A DNA stretch of 42,540 bases, taken from the NCBI GenBank assembly GCA_947642445.1, contig CANRSF010000018.1, positions 1 to 42,540 on the forward strand. Direction: 5' to 3'. Shown piece by piece: positions 42,062 to 42,540 of this stretch. The notes beneath the pieces are model-generated. The model had not been told where the DNA came from. It did not search any database and saw only the letters and a program-made list of their open reading frames with translations. The first letter of the stretch is position 1, and every line of letters starts with the position of its first letter. Position numbers and translations under genes: made by a program. The DNA is from an uncultured Collinsella sp. (lineage in GTDB: Bacteria; Actinomycetota; Coriobacteriia; Coriobacteriales; Coriobacteriaceae).

Positions 42062-42496
42062 CTAGATGTCGTCGTCCTCGTCGTCGGCGTCATCGGTCGG
42101 GACAACGAGCTCGGACATACCGTTCTTGCCCTCCTGCAGCATCATCTGCTTGAGGGAATCCAGGTCCATGGTGGCAAGCCCCATCATGGCGGTCATAGCC
42201 ATGGGCAGATTCATACCGCCGAAGGCAATGGTGTGGGCGAGCAAGCCCTTCTCGGCCAGCGTGTTCATGGCATTGGTGAGCGGCGATCCGCCCAGGATGT
42301 CACCAAGCAGGACAACCTCGTCATCGGCGGTAACAGGAGCGAGCATCGCCTTGACGTTCTCGACATACTCGTCAGCGCCCATGCCGTCCACGAGACTCGT
42401 CGACAAGATGTTCGGGGCGTCATTGCCGAGCATCTTGAGGACACTGTGCAGTCCGGGAGCGAGCGTTCCGTGACTGACCATTACCAGATACCGCAT
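42062..42496 (-). CDS. PTS mannose-family IIA component
   Basis: Receives phosphate from HPr, 144 aa. MRYLVMVSHGTLAPGLHSVLKMLGN carries His 9. LLGDILGGSPLTNAMNTLAEKGLLAHTIAFGGMNLPMAMTAMMGL matches the family. The C-terminal tail is acidic (TDDADDEDDDI), like the end of IIC. AGAGGAGACCGC precedes the ATG. It is the first PTS gene visible; the promoter is at or beyond the right edge of the window. Confidence 0.94.
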   Translation of the reverse strand: MRYLVMVSHGTLAPGLHSVLKMLGNDAPNILSTSLVDGMGADEYVENVKAMLAPVTADDEVVLLGDILGGSPLTNAMNTLAEKGLLAHTIAFGGMNLPMAMTAMMGLATMDLDSLKQMMLQEGKNGMSELVVPTDDADDEDDDI

Positions 42497-42540
42497 GCGG
42501 TCTCCTCTCGACCTGCCGTGTGTCGCACGGCTTTGCTTTT

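Overview
The window is high-GC bacterial chromosome, best matched to a gut Coriobacteriia actinobacterium of the Collinsella type. This rests on protein flavour, on a glmU-prs-pth block, on NfnAB, mannose-family PTS and sortase/LPXTG genes side by side, and on many small GGGGACAG-type palindromes between genes. The genus is inferred from general resemblance, not from a database search. No rRNA, prophage, transposase gene or CRISPR array was found. The only RNA gene seen is an initiator tRNA-Met at the left edge.

Layout. 1-5480: initiator tRNA (-), coaX (+), a degenerate biotin-ligase-like gene, a fused folP-folK with a large low-complexity insert, a sirtuin (all -), then xthA (+). 5481-6015: a convergent intergenic region full of inverted repeats. 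6016-9405: ECF vitamin-type transporter operon (ecfT, fused double ATPase, S component; -). 9462-14616: glmU, prs and pth (+). Between prs and pth lies a cassette of two 204-bp elements with matching inverted ends, flanking a PD-(D/E)XK-like nuclease gene. 14985-17224: nfnA-nfnB electron-bifurcating transhydrogenase (+). 17225-17685: two inverted hairpins enclosing six copies of a 15-bp motif in alternating orientation with 25-bp spacers. 17686-24186 (-): cytidylate-kinase-like protein, a polar amino-acid ABC operon, YqeY, a membrane-anchored PpiC foldase and a lone PTS IIA. 24312-27934 (-): purF, purM, purN. 28221-29450 (+): a CmpB-type membrane protein. 29541-31523 (-): purE, class B sortase, MoaE-like protein. 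31741-38153 (-): a very large cell-wall-anchored GH31 glycosidase broken by one in-frame TAG and one frameshift. 38666-42496 (-): MarR regulator, a small membrane protein and a complete mannose-family PTS (IIA, IIB, IIC, IID).

How the parts work together. Housekeeping blocks supply purines (purF, purM, purN, purE, prs), folate (folP-folK), CoA (coaX), cell-wall UDP-GlcNAc (glmU) and redox balance (nfnAB). The right third looks like a host-glycan module: a surface GH31 enzyme with several carbohydrate-binding domains and a sorting signal, a regulator and a sugar PTS on the same strand, and a sortase one gene away. In this strain the glycosidase reading frame is disrupted.

The most unusual content is non-coding: several unrelated families of short palindromic elements sit in convergent gaps, overlap stop codons, act as terminators, and in one case appear to have become coding sequence inside the fused EcfA.
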